43,011 bases of DNA from an uncultured Pseudomonadota bacterium (GCA_946480245.1 CAMLIZ010000021.1:1-43011); one strand, 5' to 3'; shown: positions 26,000 through 36,573, counted from the first letter of the stretch. A program made the numbers and translations. The notes: generated by a model not told the origin, from the sequence alone.

Positions 26000-27222
26000 C
26001 AATGGTCTCCGGGTACCGGCACGCCGCCGCATACCAGCGCACGGCAAGCCCTGCGCCCGAACCAATAGGCCAGCTCGCGCGGATGTTCCAGATCCCACAG
26101 CGCGAAGTCGGCGCGCTGGCCCGCGGCCAACTGGCCGCGGTCATGCAGGCCGAGCGCGCGTGCGCCGTGCACGGTGGCACCGCGCAGCGCCTCTTCGGGC
26201 GTTAGGCGGAACAGCGTGCAGGCCATGTGCAGCATCAGCGGCAGCGACAGCGCCGGCGAGCTGCCCGGGTTGTGGTCGGTGGCCACGGCCATCGGCACGC
26301 GGTGCGTGCGCAGCAGCTGCACCGGAGGGGGCGTGCTGTCGCGCAGGAAGTAGTAGGCACCGGGCAGCAACACCGCGACCGTGCCGGCCGCGGCCATCGC
26401 CCGCACGCCGGCTTCGTCCACGTGCTCGAGGTGGTCGCACGACAACGCGCCGTGTTCGGCGGCGAGCGCCGCGCCCTGCTGGTTGCTCAGCTGCTCCGCA
26501 TGCAGCTTCACCGGCAGCTGCAGGCGCTGCGCGGCCTGGAACACGCGCCGCGTTTGTGCGGGTGTGAAGCCGATGCGGTCGCAGAACGCGTCCACCGCAT
26601 CGACCAGGCCTTCGGCCTGCAGCGCCGGCAGCCAGCTGCACAGTGCGTCGATGTAGTCGTCGGGCCGGCCTTCGAACTCGGGCGCCAGGGCGTGCGCGGC
26701 GAGAGAGGTGGTGCGTACGGTGAGCGGCAGTGCCAGGCCGAGCCGGCGCGCCACGCGCAGACAGCGCGCTTCATGCTCCGCGCTCAGGCCGTAGCCGGAC
26801 TTGACCTCGAGCGTGCTGGTGCCCTCGGCCATCATCGCCTTCGCGCGCTGCAGCGCAGCGTCGAACAGCTGCGCGTCGCTGGCCGCGCGCGTGGCGCTGA
26901 CCGTGGCGCGGATGCCGCCGCCGGCACGCGCGATGGCCTCGTAGCTCGCGCCTTGCAGGCGCTGCTCGAACTCGGCCGCGCGCTCGCCGCCGTAGACCAG
27001 ATGCGTGTGGCAATCGACCAGCCCCGGCGTGACGCAGGCGCCGCCGAGGTCGTGCTCCTCGGTGATGCCTGCATGCCAGGCCGGCGGCAGCGCGGCGAGT
27101 GGGCCCACCCACTGCAGCAGGCCATCGCCCACCAGCAGCGCACCATCGTCGATGCGGCCCCAGCCGCTGTCGCCTGCCAGTGTGAACAGCCGGCCGCCGC
27201 GCCACAGGGTGCTGCCGCTCAC
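25999..27222 (-). CDS. hutI: Imidazolonepropionase
   Basis: Third step: hydrolyses imidazolonepropionate to N-formimino-L-glutamate. The 407-residue metal-dependent amidohydrolase has [18 protein letters not shown] (metal ligands HxH), [27 protein letters not shown] and [10 protein letters not shown]. Start is the GTG at 27222, which overlaps the hutD stop as GTGA; the open frame continues far upstream through hutD in another frame but without family similarity. Confidence 0.95.
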   Translation of the reverse strand: MSGSTLWRGGRLFTLAGDSGWGRIDDGALLVGDGLLQWVGPLAALPPAWHAGITEEHDLGGACVTPGLVDCHTHLVYGGERAAEFEQRLQGASYEAIARAGGGIRATVSATRAASDAQLFDAALQRAKAMMAEGTSTLEVKSGYGLSAEHEARCLRVARRLGLALPLTVRTTSLAAHALAPEFEGRPDDYIDALCSWLPALQAEGLVDAVDAFCDRIGFTPAQTRRVFQAAQRLQLPVKLHAEQLSNQQGAALAAEHGALSCDHLEHVDEAGVRAMAAAGTVAVLLPGAYYFLRDSTPPPVQLLRTHRVPMAVATDHNPGSSPALSLPLMLHMACTLFRLTPEEALRGATVHGARALGLHDRGQLAAGQRADFALWDLEHPRELAYWFGRRACRALVCGGVPVPGDH

Positions 27223-27794
27223 CGCGCCGGCTCCAGTGCGCCGAAGCCGATCCACCACGCGCTTGCGTCGGGCGCCAGCAGCTCCAGCACCGCATGGCGG
27301 CGCTCGCCCCAGGCGAGGCTGCATGCGGGCAGCTCGATGGGCCGGCCGGCAGGTGGTTGCAGGCGCGCGGGCTCGCGGCAGAACAGCGCGAAGTGGGCAA
27401 AGCCGGTGGGTGGCGTGCTGAGCGGCGCGGCCGCACGCACGCCGATGCGTGCGCTGCCGCGCTTGAGCAGCACGTTGAGCGCCTGCAACGGCCCGCGCAT
27501 CAGCCGGCAGTCGGGCGCGTGGGCGCCGTCGAAATGCAGCACCGAACGCCCGGCATGCAGGCGCCGCACGGCCTGCGGCCACAGCAGTTCCACGCCGGCG
27601 CCGTCGATCACCGCGAACCAGCGCTCGATGTCGGGGTAGGCGGAGAACGGCCCGTCCCGCTCGATGCCCGCCACGCTCACCGTGAGCTGCGGGTCGCTGG
27701 CGCTGGGCCACAAGAGCAGGTCACGCGCGGTGCCGCCACCGTTCTTCCACAGCCGCGGCACGACATCGTCCGCGCGCACCACCGTCAACTTCAT
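27219..27794 (-). CDS. hutD: HutD/Ves family cupin protein
   Basis: Accessory protein of histidine utilisation, not an enzyme of the pathway; in Pseudomonas HutD is reported to limit hut expression, probably by binding an intermediate. The 191-residue double-cupin protein opens with [15 protein letters not shown], the HutD/Ves hallmark, followed by [22 protein letters not shown] and a second cupin half. It overlaps hutC (ATGA) and hutI (GTGA), lying between regulator and enzymes. Confidence 0.92.
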   Translation of the reverse strand: MKLTVVRADDVVPRLWKNGGGTARDLLLWPSASDPQLTVSVAGIERDGPFSAYPDIERWFAVIDGAGVELLWPQAVRRLHAGRSVLHFDGAHAPDCRLMRGPLQALNVLLKRGSARIGVRAAAPLSTPPTGFAHFALFCREPARLQPPAGRPIELPACSLAWGERRHAVLELLAPDASAWWIGFGALEPAR

Positions 27795-28555
27795 GGCTTG
27801 AAGCTACCCTCGATCTGGTAGCGCGAGCCTGGGTGCACCAGGCGTGCCAACGTGATGGGCACCTCCTGCGCCACGGTGCGACGCACCAGCACCAGGCAGG
27901 GCTCGCGCCGCCCGATGCCCAACAGCCGTGCCTCCTGCTCGGTAGGCAGGCTGGCCTCGATCGAGTACTGGGCCTCCCACAGCGGCGCCACCTGCAGCAG
28001 GTAGTGCGTGGGCGTGATGAGGGTGAAATCCTGCGCCAGGTAATCGGGCGCGCAGGTCGGGTTCACGTAGCGGTCCTCGCAGCACAGGGGCACGGCGTTC
28101 TCGAGATGCACGATCAGCGTGTGGAACACATCGGCGCCGGTCTTCAGGCCGAGGCGTTGGGCCAGCGCGGCAGGGGCGCGTTCGCGGCGCTTGATGTGCA
28201 CGCGCGCCTCGTGCGTGTGGCCGCGCGACTCGATCTCCTCGTGCAGGTCACGGATGGTCAGCCGCGAGGACACGCGATTGAGCTGGGCCGCGAAGGTGCC
28301 CACCCCCTGCACGCGCTCGACGAGCCCTTCGGTCTGCAACTCGCGCAGCGCGCGGTTCACGGTCATGCGGCTGACGCTGAACTGCGCCACCAGATCGGCC
28401 TCCGACGGCATCAGCGCACCCGGGGGCCAGCGGCCCTGCGACAGCGCTTCCTTCAGGTACTGCTTGACCTGCGCATAGGGCGCGGCCGCGGGCCGCTTTG
28501 TTGCATTGCGAAAAGAGGCGAGGGTCTGGAGGGATGCGCGGACGTGAGACGGCAT
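27791..28555 (-). CDS. hutC: Histidine utilisation repressor (GntR/HutC family)
   Basis: Repressor of the hut genes, released by urocanate in known systems. The 254-residue protein has an N-terminal GntR winged helix (about 22-90): PYAQVKQYLKEAL, MPSEADLVAQFSVSRMTVNRA, GLVERVQGVGTF, then a UTRA ligand-binding domain (about 105-250) with NPTCAPDYLAQDFT and HYLLQVAPLWEAQYSIEA. ATG 28555 is chosen; the frame stays open far upstream, antisense to hutU, but that part has no family similarity. Divergent to hutU with a palindrome between, so it is probably autoregulated. Confidence 0.94.
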   Translation of the reverse strand: MPSHVRASLQTLASFRNATKRPAAAPYAQVKQYLKEALSQGRWPPGALMPSEADLVAQFSVSRMTVNRALRELQTEGLVERVQGVGTFAAQLNRVSSRLTIRDLHEEIESRGHTHEARVHIKRRERAPAALAQRLGLKTGADVFHTLIVHLENAVPLCCEDRYVNPTCAPDYLAQDFTLITPTHYLLQVAPLWEAQYSIEASLPTEQEARLLGIGRREPCLVLVRRTVAQEVPITLARLVHPGSRYQIEGSFKP

Positions 28556-28563
28556 GGACGCGG

Positions 28564-28599
28564 ATGCTACTTGCACGAGCTTGTATAGACAAGTAGAGT
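28564..28599. promoter_or_regulatory. Overlapping divergent hut promoters
   Basis: For hutU (+): TTGCAC (28571-28576), a 17-base spacer, then TAGAGT (28594-28599). For hutC (-): TTGTCT (28592-28587), a 17-base spacer, then TAGCAT (28569-28564). Each hexamer is a 3-4 of 6 match to sigma-70 consensus, so support comes mainly from exact 17-base spacing on both strands around the shared palindrome. Confidence 0.55.
28580..28593. promoter_or_regulatory. Probable HutC operator, CTTGTATAGACAAG
   Basis: Palindrome with arms CTTGT and ACAAG around ATAG, resembling the TGTATA-type HutC sites known from Pseudomonas and Klebsiella. It fills the spacer of the proposed hutU promoter and covers the -35 of the hutC promoter, so one bound repressor could block both. 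An additional perfect repeat CTACTTG/CAAGTAG spans 28567-28596. Confidence 0.75.
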
Positions 28600-28630
28600 T
28601 CACCCTCCCTGCCGCTACGAGGATTGCCCC

Positions 28631-30315
<1,685 letters not shown>

Positions 30316-30319
<4 letters not shown>

Positions 30320-31875
30320 GTGCCGTGCTCGAACTCCAACCGGGCCGCGTGGGCCTGGAGCAATTGCAGGCCATCCATGCCGAGCCGCTGACGCTCACGC
30401 TCGCCGCCTCGGCGCGCGAGGCGATTGCGCGCAGCGCCGCCGTGGTGCAGCGGGCCGCGCACGGCGCCGAGCCGGTGTACGGCGTCAACACCGGCTTCGG
30501 CAAGCTGGCCAACCAGCGCATCAGCGAGAGCGACCTCGACCTGCTGCAGCTCAACCTGATCCGCTCGCACAGCGTGGGTGTGGGCGAGCCGCTGGAGCCG
30601 GCCGTGGTGCGCCTGATGCTGGCGCTCAAGGCGGCCAGCCTGGCGCGCGGTCATTCCGGCGTGCGGCAGCAGGTGGTGGACACCTTGCTCGCGGTGCACA
30701 ACGCCGGCCTCGTGCCCTACGTGCCGAGCCAGGGTTCCGTGGGCGCCTCGGGCGATCTGGCGCCGCTGGCCCACATGACGCTGGCGCTGCTCGGCGAGGG
30801 CGAGATGTGGGTCGAAGGCCAGCGCCGGCCGGCGCTGCCGCTGCTGCAGCAGGCCGGCATCGCGCCGCTGAAGCTGGCGGCCAAGGAAGGGCTGGCGCTG
30901 ATCAACGGCACGCAAACCTCCGCCGCGCTCGCGCTGCACGCGTTCTTCCGCTTCGAGCCGGTGCTGGAGGCGGCGCTGGTGGTGGGCGCGCTCACGGTGG
31001 ACGCGGCGCGCGGCAGCGATGGCCCGTTCGACCCGCGCATCCACGCGCTGCGCGGTCAGCCCGGCCAGATCGACGTGGCGCAGATCTACCGCGCGCTGCT
31101 GGCCGGCAGCGCCATCCGGCGCTCGCACCTGGATGGCGACGACCGCGTGCAGGACCCGTACAGCCTGCGCTGCCAGCCGCAGGTGGTGGGCGCTTGTCTG
31201 GACAACCTGCGCCATGCCGCCAAGGTGCTGCTGATCGAGGCCAATGCGGTCACCGACAACCCGCTTGTGTTTGCCGGTGCCGACGGCGCCGAAGGCCAGC
31301 TCGTGTCCGGCGGCAACTTCCACGCGGAGCCGGTGGCGATGGCTGCCGACGCGATGGCGGTGGCCATTGCCGAGGTGGGCGCGATCGCCGAGCGGCGCAT
31401 CGCGATGCTGATCGACAGCGGCGTGTCGCGCCTGCCACCGTTCCTGGCCGCGGAGCCGGGGCTGAACTCCGGCTTCATGATCGCGCACGTCACCGCAGCG
31501 TCGCTGGCGTCGGAGAACAAGAGCCTGGCGCACCCGGCCAGCGTGGACAGCCTGCCCACGTCTGCCAACCAGGAAGACCACGTGAGCATGGCCACCTTCG
31601 CTGCGCGCCGGCTGCAGCCGATGATCCGCAACACCGCGCACATCCTCGGCATCGAGCTGCTGGCCGCGGCGCAGGGCATCGAGTTCCTGCGGCCGCTGCA
31701 AAGCTCGGCGCCGCTGGAGCAGGCGCACGCGCTGCTGCGCGCACACTGCGCGCCGATGATGCAGGACTGCTACCTGGCACCCGAGATCGAGCGCGCCACG
31801 GCGCTGGTGCTCGACGGCTCGCTGGCGCGCGTGCTGCGTGGCGTGGACAGGCCGGCGCTGTGGTTTCCTGCCTGA
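30316..31875 (+). CDS. hutH: Histidine ammonia-lyase
   Basis: First step: deaminates L-histidine to trans-urocanate. The 519-residue lyase carries the Ala-Ser-Gly triad A144-S145-G146 ([14 protein letters not shown]), which cyclises to the MIO electrophile, plus the catalytic tyrosine in VYGVNTGFG (Y55), QTSAALA and SNQEDHVSM. The start is taken as TTG 30316, overlapping the hutU stop as TTGA and yielding a sensible N-terminus; a GTG at 30325 is an alternative. It ends 16 bases before the convergent asparaginase. No histidine transporter follows. Confidence 0.96.
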
Positions 31876-31891
31876 AGGCGCCGCGCGCGCA

Positions 31892-32944
31892 TCAGCGAGC
31901 CAGCGGCGCCAGCGCCTGCCCCAAGGCCGGGCTGGGGCGCAGCGTGCCCACGTCGATGCCGTTCCAGTTGCGCAGGGTCACCGTGCTCTTGCCGTGCATG
32001 AAGGCCTGGTCGTCGCTGTCCAGCGGCGCCAGCGCCTCGATCAGCGAGGCCATCACCACTTCGCACGCACGCGCGGTGTTGCCATCGTCCATCTTGATCG
32101 CCACACCGAGGCCGCGTTGCGGCAGTGCCGCACAGTACACGCCCTCGGCGCCCACCTTGCAGTACACGCGCTCGCGCAGGCGCTCCATCACCTCGGTGTC
32201 GAAGCGCGCCGTGCCGCCCACCATGAACGGTGCCGCGGCCACCGCCTTGCGCAGGCGCGCGGCGGCCTGTGCCTGGCCCTCGCGCAGGCCCACGCCGGTG
32301 CCCCAGCGCGCGAAGGCCAGCGCCAACGCGCGCAACGCGATGCCATAGGTGGGAATCGAGCAGCCGTCGGTGCCGCGCGGTGCCGCGCCGTTGGCTAGCG
32401 TGGTGCCGGTGGTGCTCTCGAGTGCGGCCGTCACCTCGCGCATCACCGGGTGCTCGGGCTTCACGTAACCACGCAGGAAGCCGCGCAGGTCGGCGTCGCC
32501 CGCCATCACGCAGGCCAGGCAGACGAAGCCCGAGTGCTTGCCGGAGCAGTTGTTGTGCAAGGCCGTGGGCGTCTGCCCTGCCGCGGCCATCTGGCGCACG
32601 GTCTCGTCGTGATACGGCCAGTGCGCGCCGCATTCCAGCACGCTGCGGTCGACGCCGGCCTTGGCCAGCATCGAGGCCGCGGTGCGCACGTGCTCGGGCT
32701 CGCCGTTGTGCGACGCGCAGCACAGCGCCAGCTCGGTGTCGGTGAGGCCCAGGCGCTCGGGCGCGCCGCTTTCCACCATCGGCAGGGCCTGCAGCATCTT
32801 GACCGCCGAGCGCGCATACACCGGGCGGTCGATGTCGCCCACCGACAGCACCGTGCCGCCATCGGCGTCCAGCACCGCAAAGGCGCCTGCATGCGCCGAC
32901 TCCACCATGTCGCCGCGCTGCAATTCCACGAGGATCGGGTTCAT
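31892..32944 (-). CDS. Asparaginase II, Rhizobium etli (ReAV/class 3) type
   Basis: Predicted to hydrolyse L-asparagine to aspartate and ammonia. The 350-residue protein belongs to the family of the Rhizobium etli inducible asparaginase, unrelated to E. coli AnsA/AnsB. Visible active-site segments: ARSAVKML (S46, K49), CCASHNGEPEH (S78), HNNCSGKHSG (C133, K136) and DGCSIPTYG (C195). These match the Ser-Lys-Ser centre and Cys/Lys zinc site I recall for ReAV, with a small shift at the last Cys. ATG 32944 has AGGAG about 9 bases upstream. It is convergent with hutH and monocistronic. Confidence 0.9.
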   Translation of the reverse strand: MNPILVELQRGDMVESAHAGAFAVLDADGGTVLSVGDIDRPVYARSAVKMLQALPMVESGAPERLGLTDTELALCCASHNGEPEHVRTAASMLAKAGVDRSVLECGAHWPYHDETVRQMAAAGQTPTALHNNCSGKHSGFVCLACVMAGDADLRGFLRGYVKPEHPVMREVTAALESTTGTTLANGAAPRGTDGCSIPTYGIALRALALAFARWGTGVGLREGQAQAAARLRKAVAAAPFMVGGTARFDTEVMERLRERVYCKVGAEGVYCAALPQRGLGVAIKMDDGNTARACEVVMASLIEALAPLDSDDQAFMHGKSTVTLRNWNGIDVGTLRPSPALGQALAPLAR

Positions 32945-33016
32945 TCGCCAAGCTCCTGTTGATGGGGCTGCCGCGGCAAACCCCGTACCGCCCACCGGGC
33001 GTCGATTGTGCGCGCC

Positions 33017-33022
33017 GACAAT
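33017..33022 (+). promoter_or_regulatory. -10-like hexamer 7 bases before the DUF429 start
   Basis: GACAAT (4 of 6 to TATAAT) ends exactly 7 bases before ATG 33030. No Shine-Dalgarno site is present, so a leaderless message starting near 33030 is plausible. Confidence 0.35.
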
Positions 33023-33029
33023 GCCGCGC

Positions 33030-33860
33030 ATGACCTTGCCAACACCGCCGCTCGTCGGCGTGGATTTCAGCAGCCGGCCCACCCGCCGCAAGCCGATCAC
33101 CGTGGCCCACGGCGAGCGCCATGGTGCCGTGCTGCGCCTGCTGCGCATCGACGCGTTCGCCAGCCTCGATGAATTCGCGCATTGGCTCGCCGCACCGGGC
33201 GAGTGGCTGGGCGCGTTCGACTTTCCGTTCGGCCTGCCGCGAGAACTGGTCGAGCAACTGGGCTGGCCCACCGACTGGCCGCGATTGATCGAACACTATG
33301 CCGCGCTGACCCGCGAGCAGATCCGCAGCACCTTTGCCGCGTTCTGTTCGCAGCGGCCGGCGGGCGCCAAGTTTGCGCACCGCGCCTGCGACGCGCCGGC
33401 CGGCTCGTCGCCGTCGATGAAGTGGGTAAACCCGCCGGTGGCCTACATGCTGCATGCCGGCGTGCCGCTGCTGCGTGCGGCCAAGGTGTCGCTACCGGCG
33501 GTGGGCCAGGGGGGCCAGGGGGGTGACACGCGCAAGGTGGCGCTCGAAGGCTATCCCGGCCTGCTGGCGCGCGAACTTGTCGGCCGGCGCTCGTACAAGA
33601 GCGACGAAGCCGCCCGGCAGACGCCCGAGCGCCTGATCGCGCGCAAGGACCTGGTGGACGCGCTGGAGCAGGGCCGCACCCGCCTGGGCCTGCGCTTGAA
33701 GCTCACGCATGCGCAGCGCGAGGCACTAGTCGACGATGCCAGTGCCGACAAGCTCGATGCGGTGCTGTGCCTGATGCAGGCGGGGTGGGCGGCCGCGCAG
33801 CCGAACTTCGGCTTGCCGGCGACCTTCGACCCGCTGGAGGGCTGGATCGTCAGCGCCTGA
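33030..33860 (+). CDS. DUF429 family protein (predicted RNase H-like fold)
   Basis: Function unknown; the family is classed as a predicted nuclease with an RNase H fold. The 276-residue product starts with the family strand VGVDFSSRPTRRKPI (acidic residue at the end of strand 1), then GAFDFPFGLPRELV, and ends with DKLDAVLCLMQAGWAA, whose Asp fits the last conserved acidic site. ATG 33030 (MTLPTPPLVG) is chosen over the in-frame ATG at 33021, because the latter overlaps the -10-like element; the call is not firm. A 9-base in-frame duplication encodes GQGGQGG near residue 160. The 3' end overlaps moeB by 11 bases tail-to-tail. Confidence 0.82.
   Translation: MTLPTPPLVGVDFSSRPTRRKPITVAHGERHGAVLRLLRIDAFASLDEFAHWLAAPGEWLGAFDFPFGLPRELVEQLGWPTDWPRLIEHYAALTREQIRSTFAAFCSQRPAGAKFAHRACDAPAGSSPSMKWVNPPVAYMLHAGVPLLRAAKVSLPAVGQGGQGGDTRKVALEGYPGLLARELVGRRSYKSDEAARQTPERLIARKDLVDALEQGRTRLGLRLKLTHAQREALVDDASADKLDAVLCLMQAGWAAAQPNFGLPATFDPLEGWIVSA
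33504..33521. repeat. Two tandem copies of GGCCAGGGG inside the DUF429 gene
   Basis: A perfect 9-base unit repeated twice and followed by GG. It is in frame, giving GQG-GQG, so copy-number change would add or remove three residues without a frameshift. Confidence 0.8.
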
Positions 33861-34605
33861 GCGCGGCGCACACCGCGCAGCCAGGATCGCGCTGCACCCG
33901 GATCTCGCTCCATTCCATCGTGCGTGCATCCAGCATCTGCAGCCGTCCGGCGAGCGAGGTGCCTACGCCGGCGAGCAGCTTCAGTGCTTCGGCGGCCTGC
34001 ATGCTGCCGATCAGCCCGACCAGCGGCGCAAACACGCCCATGGTGGCGCAGGCCACGTCCTCGTAGCCGGCATCCGGCGGGAACACGCAGGCGTAGCACG
34101 GGCCTTGCGGCTGGCGCACGTCGTACACCGACATCTGCCCGTCGAAGCGGATCGCCGCGCCGGCCACCAGCGGCTTGCGATGCGCGACGCACGCGGCATT
34201 GACAGCGTGGCGCGTGGCGAAGTTGTCGCTGCAGTCGAGCACCACGTCGGCCTCCTTCACCAGCGTGTCGAGCAGCGCCGCGTCGGCGCGCTGCACGAGC
34301 GGGCGCAGCCGCACGTCCGGATTGATGGCCGCCACCCGCCATGCCGCCGACGCCGCCTTGGGCTGGCCGATGCGCGACACATCGTGCGCGATCTGGCGCT
34401 GCAGGTTCGTGAGGTCGACGCTGTCGTGGTCCACCAGCGTCAGCCGGCCGACGCCGGCACTGCCGAGGTACAGCGCCGCCGGCGATCCCAGCCCGCCGGC
34501 GCCGACGATCAGCGCATGCGCGTCCAGCAGGCGCTGCTGCCCTTCGATGCCGATCTCGTCGAGCAGGATGTGGCGCGAGTAGCGCAGCAGCTGGGTGTCG
34601 TTCAT
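33850..34605 (-). CDS. moeB: MoeB/ThiF-family E1-like adenylyltransferase
   Basis: Adenylates the C-terminal Gly-Gly of a ubiquitin-like sulfur carrier (MoaD for molybdopterin or ThiS for thiamine). The 251-residue protein has RYSRHILLDEIGIEGQQRL, the ATP-binding IVGAGGLGSP, LVDHDSVDLTNLQRQ with the catalytic Arg, DCSDNFATRHAVN, and zinc-binding CYAC and CAVC pairs. It lacks the rhodanese domain of longer MoeBR forms. No moaD, thiS or other cofactor gene is adjacent, so MoeB versus ThiF cannot be settled here; the symbol is provisional. TATCCT lies 7 bases before ATG 34605. Confidence 0.88.
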   Translation of the reverse strand: MNDTQLLRYSRHILLDEIGIEGQQRLLDAHALIVGAGGLGSPAALYLGSAGVGRLTLVDHDSVDLTNLQRQIAHDVSRIGQPKAASAAWRVAAINPDVRLRPLVQRADAALLDTLVKEADVVLDCSDNFATRHAVNAACVAHRKPLVAGAAIRFDGQMSVYDVRQPQGPCYACVFPPDAGYEDVACATMGVFAPLVGLIGSMQAAEALKLLAGVGTSLAGRLQMLDARTMEWSEIRVQRDPGCAVCAALRR

Positions 34606-34634
34606 GGGCGCGAGGATAACGTCCGCACAAGAGA

Positions 34635-34655
34635 AAGCCCGCGCAGGGCGGGCTT
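34635..34655 (-). terminator. Rho-independent terminator of the S41 protease gene
   Basis: On the minus strand AAGCCCGC pairs with GCGGGCTT (8 base pairs, 5-base loop), followed by the pyrimidine-rich tail TTCTCTTG. It lies 25 bases after the protease stop codon and ahead of moeB, so moeB is probably a separate transcript. Confidence 0.8.
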
Positions 34656-34679
34656 CGTTCAGTGCGCGGGGCGCGGGCC

Positions 34680-36119
34680 TCAGTTGGTGGTGTCGGCCTC
34701 GGCCTTGCGCTCGGTCATGGTCTTGCTCACGAGCACCGGGCGGCCCTTCAGCCGGTTGATCGCCTGGGCGAGCTGGAAGTCGGCGTTGCTGCCGAATTCG
34801 GGCAGGGGCTTCGGCGCTTCCTTGGTCTTGGCAAACTCGTCCTCGAGCTTCTTGCGCGCTTCTTCGCGCGCCTTCTCGCGGGCTTCGTCGATCTTCTTTT
34901 CGTCGCCGTTGATCAGGTGCTTGTCGAGGTCGGCCTCGCGAACCCGCAGCGCGGCAAATACATTGCCCTCTGCGGTTTCGTCCAGCCAAACGTCCGGCAC
35001 GATGCCCTTGGCCTGGATCGAGCGGCCGCTGGGCGTGTAGTAGCGCGCGGTGGTGATCTTGACCGCCGTGTCGCCGGTGAGCGGGCGCACGGTCTGCACC
35101 GAGCCCTTGCCGAAGGTCTGCGCGCCCATCAGCACGGCGCGGTGGTGGTCCTGCAGCGCACCGGCCACGATCTCGCTGGCCGAGGCCGAGCCTTCGTTCA
35201 CCAGCACCACCATCGGCACGTGCTTCACGGCCTCGGGCAGCTTCTTCAGCGGGTCACCGCCGCGATGCGAGTAGTTGTCGGGCGTGGCCTTGAAGCTCTG
35301 CTTCGACTCCGGCAACTGACCGTTGGTGGTGACCACCACCGAGTCGGCCGGCAGGAACGCCGCCGACACCGCAACAGCACCTTCGAGCAAGCCGCCCGGA
35401 TCGTTGCGCAGGTCGAGCACGAGGCCCTTCAGGTGCGGCTCCTGCTTGTAGATGTCGTCGAGCTTGCGCACGAAATCATCGACGGTGCGGTCCTGGAACT
35501 GCGTGATGCGCAGCCAGGCGTAGCCAGGCTCCACCACCTTGGCCTTCACGCTCTGCACCTTGATCTCTTCGCGCGTGATGGTCACCGGGAAGCTGCGGCT
35601 CTCGCTCTTGCGGAACAGCGTGAGCGTCACCTTGGTGTTGGGCTCGCCGCGCATGCGCTTGACGGCCTGATCCATCGTGAGGCCCTTGACCGCCGTGTCG
35701 TCGATCTTGGTGATCAGGTCACCGGCCTTGATGCCGGCGCGGAAGGCGGGCGAGCCTTCGATCGGGGACACCACCTTGACCAGGCCGTCTTCCATGCCGA
35801 TCTCGATGCCCACGCCGACGAACCGGCCCGTGGTGTTCTCGCGGAATTCCTTGAAGCTCTTCTTGTCGAAGTACTGCGAGTGCGGATCGAGGCCGGCCAC
35901 CATGCCGGAGATCGCATCGCCGATCAGCTTCTTCTCGTCCACCGGCTCCACGTACTCGGCCTTGACGATGCCGAATACCGCAGCCAGCTGCTGAAGCTCC
36001 TCCAGCGGCAGCGGCGCCAGCGTACTGGTGCGGGCAAAGGCCTGGAACTGGATGGTGGTCAACGCGCCTGCCACCGCCCCCAGGGCGACCAGACCGGCCA
36101 CTTTCAACTTGGCACCCAT
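34680..36119 (-). CDS. ctpA: C-terminal processing peptidase (S41 family)
   Basis: Periplasmic serine protease that trims or degrades envelope proteins from the C-terminus. The 479-residue protein has an N-terminal signal peptide or anchor (about 5-30), a family helix pair with SQYFDKKSFKEF, a PDZ domain (about 95-185: GVGIEIG, GSPAFRAGIKAGDLI), and the S41 core with LVLDLRNDPGGLL, catalytic serine within NEGSASASEIVAGAL (310-322) and lysine K338 in FGKGSVQ. A charged helical region (about 400-440) and variable tail follow. ATG 36119 is followed by the expected signal sequence. A strong hairpin terminator lies just downstream. Confidence 0.93.
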   Translation of the reverse strand: MGAKLKVAGLVALGAVAGALTTIQFQAFARTSTLAPLPLEELQQLAAVFGIVKAEYVEPVDEKKLIGDAISGMVAGLDPHSQYFDKKSFKEFRENTTGRFVGVGIEIGMEDGLVKVVSPIEGSPAFRAGIKAGDLITKIDDTAVKGLTMDQAVKRMRGEPNTKVTLTLFRKSESRSFPVTITREEIKVQSVKAKVVEPGYAWLRITQFQDRTVDDFVRKLDDIYKQEPHLKGLVLDLRNDPGGLLEGAVAVSAAFLPADSVVVTTNGQLPESKQSFKATPDNYSHRGGDPLKKLPEAVKHVPMVVLVNEGSASASEIVAGALQDHHRAVLMGAQTFGKGSVQTVRPLTGDTAVKITTARYYTPSGRSIQAKGIVPDVWLDETAEGNVFAALRVREADLDKHLINGDEKKIDEAREKAREEARKKLEDEFAKTKEAPKPLPEFGSNADFQLAQAINRLKGRPVLVSKTMTERKAEADTTN

Positions 36120-36166
36120 TTACTGCGTCTTTCTCGGATATGAGGAGAGGGGTAAACCGCCGAGGC

Positions 36167-36172
36167 AGTATA
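36167..36172 (-). promoter_or_regulatory. Candidate -10 box for the S41 protease gene
   Basis: TATACT on the minus strand (5 of 6 to consensus), 47 bases upstream of ATG 36119. No clear -35 partner is visible. The rest of the 168-base intergenic region (36120-36287) is locally AT-rich and should also hold the divergent promoter of the DUF427 gene, which I could not place. Confidence 0.45.
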
Positions 36173-36276
36173 AGACCCCGGTTCGCGCTTGGAGCGCAGG
36201 CATGGCCGGAAAGTTGCATGCAGTCACGCGCAATTTCAAGGGGAATATCCTCGATCTGCCGTGTTTTTCTCGAAAC

Positions 36277-36282
36277 AGGAGG
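36277..36282 (+). promoter_or_regulatory. Shine-Dalgarno site of the DUF427 gene
   Basis: AGGAGG with a 5-base spacer to ATG 36288; it decides this start over upstream in-frame codons. Confidence 0.85.
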
Positions 36283-36287
36283 ACCGA

Positions 36288-36569
36288 ATGAAAGCCATCT
36301 GGAACGGCGAAGTGATCGCCGAGAGCGACGACACCGTGGTCGTGGAGGGAAACCACTACTTTCCCGCGCACACGGTCAAGCGCGAGTACCTGATGCCCAG
36401 CAACACGCGCACCACCTGCTCGTGGAAAGGTACGGCCCATTACTACAACCTGCTGGTCGACGGCGACGCCAATCCGGATGCGGTGTGGTACTACCCCGAG
36501 CCCAAGGAAGCGGCGGCGCAGATCAAGGGCCGGGTGGCCTTCTGGAAGGGCGTGCAGGTGACCGAGTAG
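36288..36569 (+). CDS. DUF427 domain protein
   Basis: A 93-residue cytoplasmic protein of the DUF427 family, function unknown. It matches the family from end to end: MKAIWNGEVIAESDDTVVVEGNHYFP, then TTCSWKGTAHYYNLLVDG with the conserved Cys-Trp-Lys-Gly, and VWYYPEPKEAAAQIKGRVAFW. The start is fixed by a strong ribosome binding site. It ends only 4 bases from the 3' end of the convergent tRNA-Arg gene. Confidence 0.92.
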   Translation: MKAIWNGEVIAESDDTVVVEGNHYFPAHTVKREYLMPSNTRTTCSWKGTAHYYNLLVDGDANPDAVWYYPEPKEAAAQIKGRVAFWKGVQVTE

Positions 36570-36573
36570 CCGG

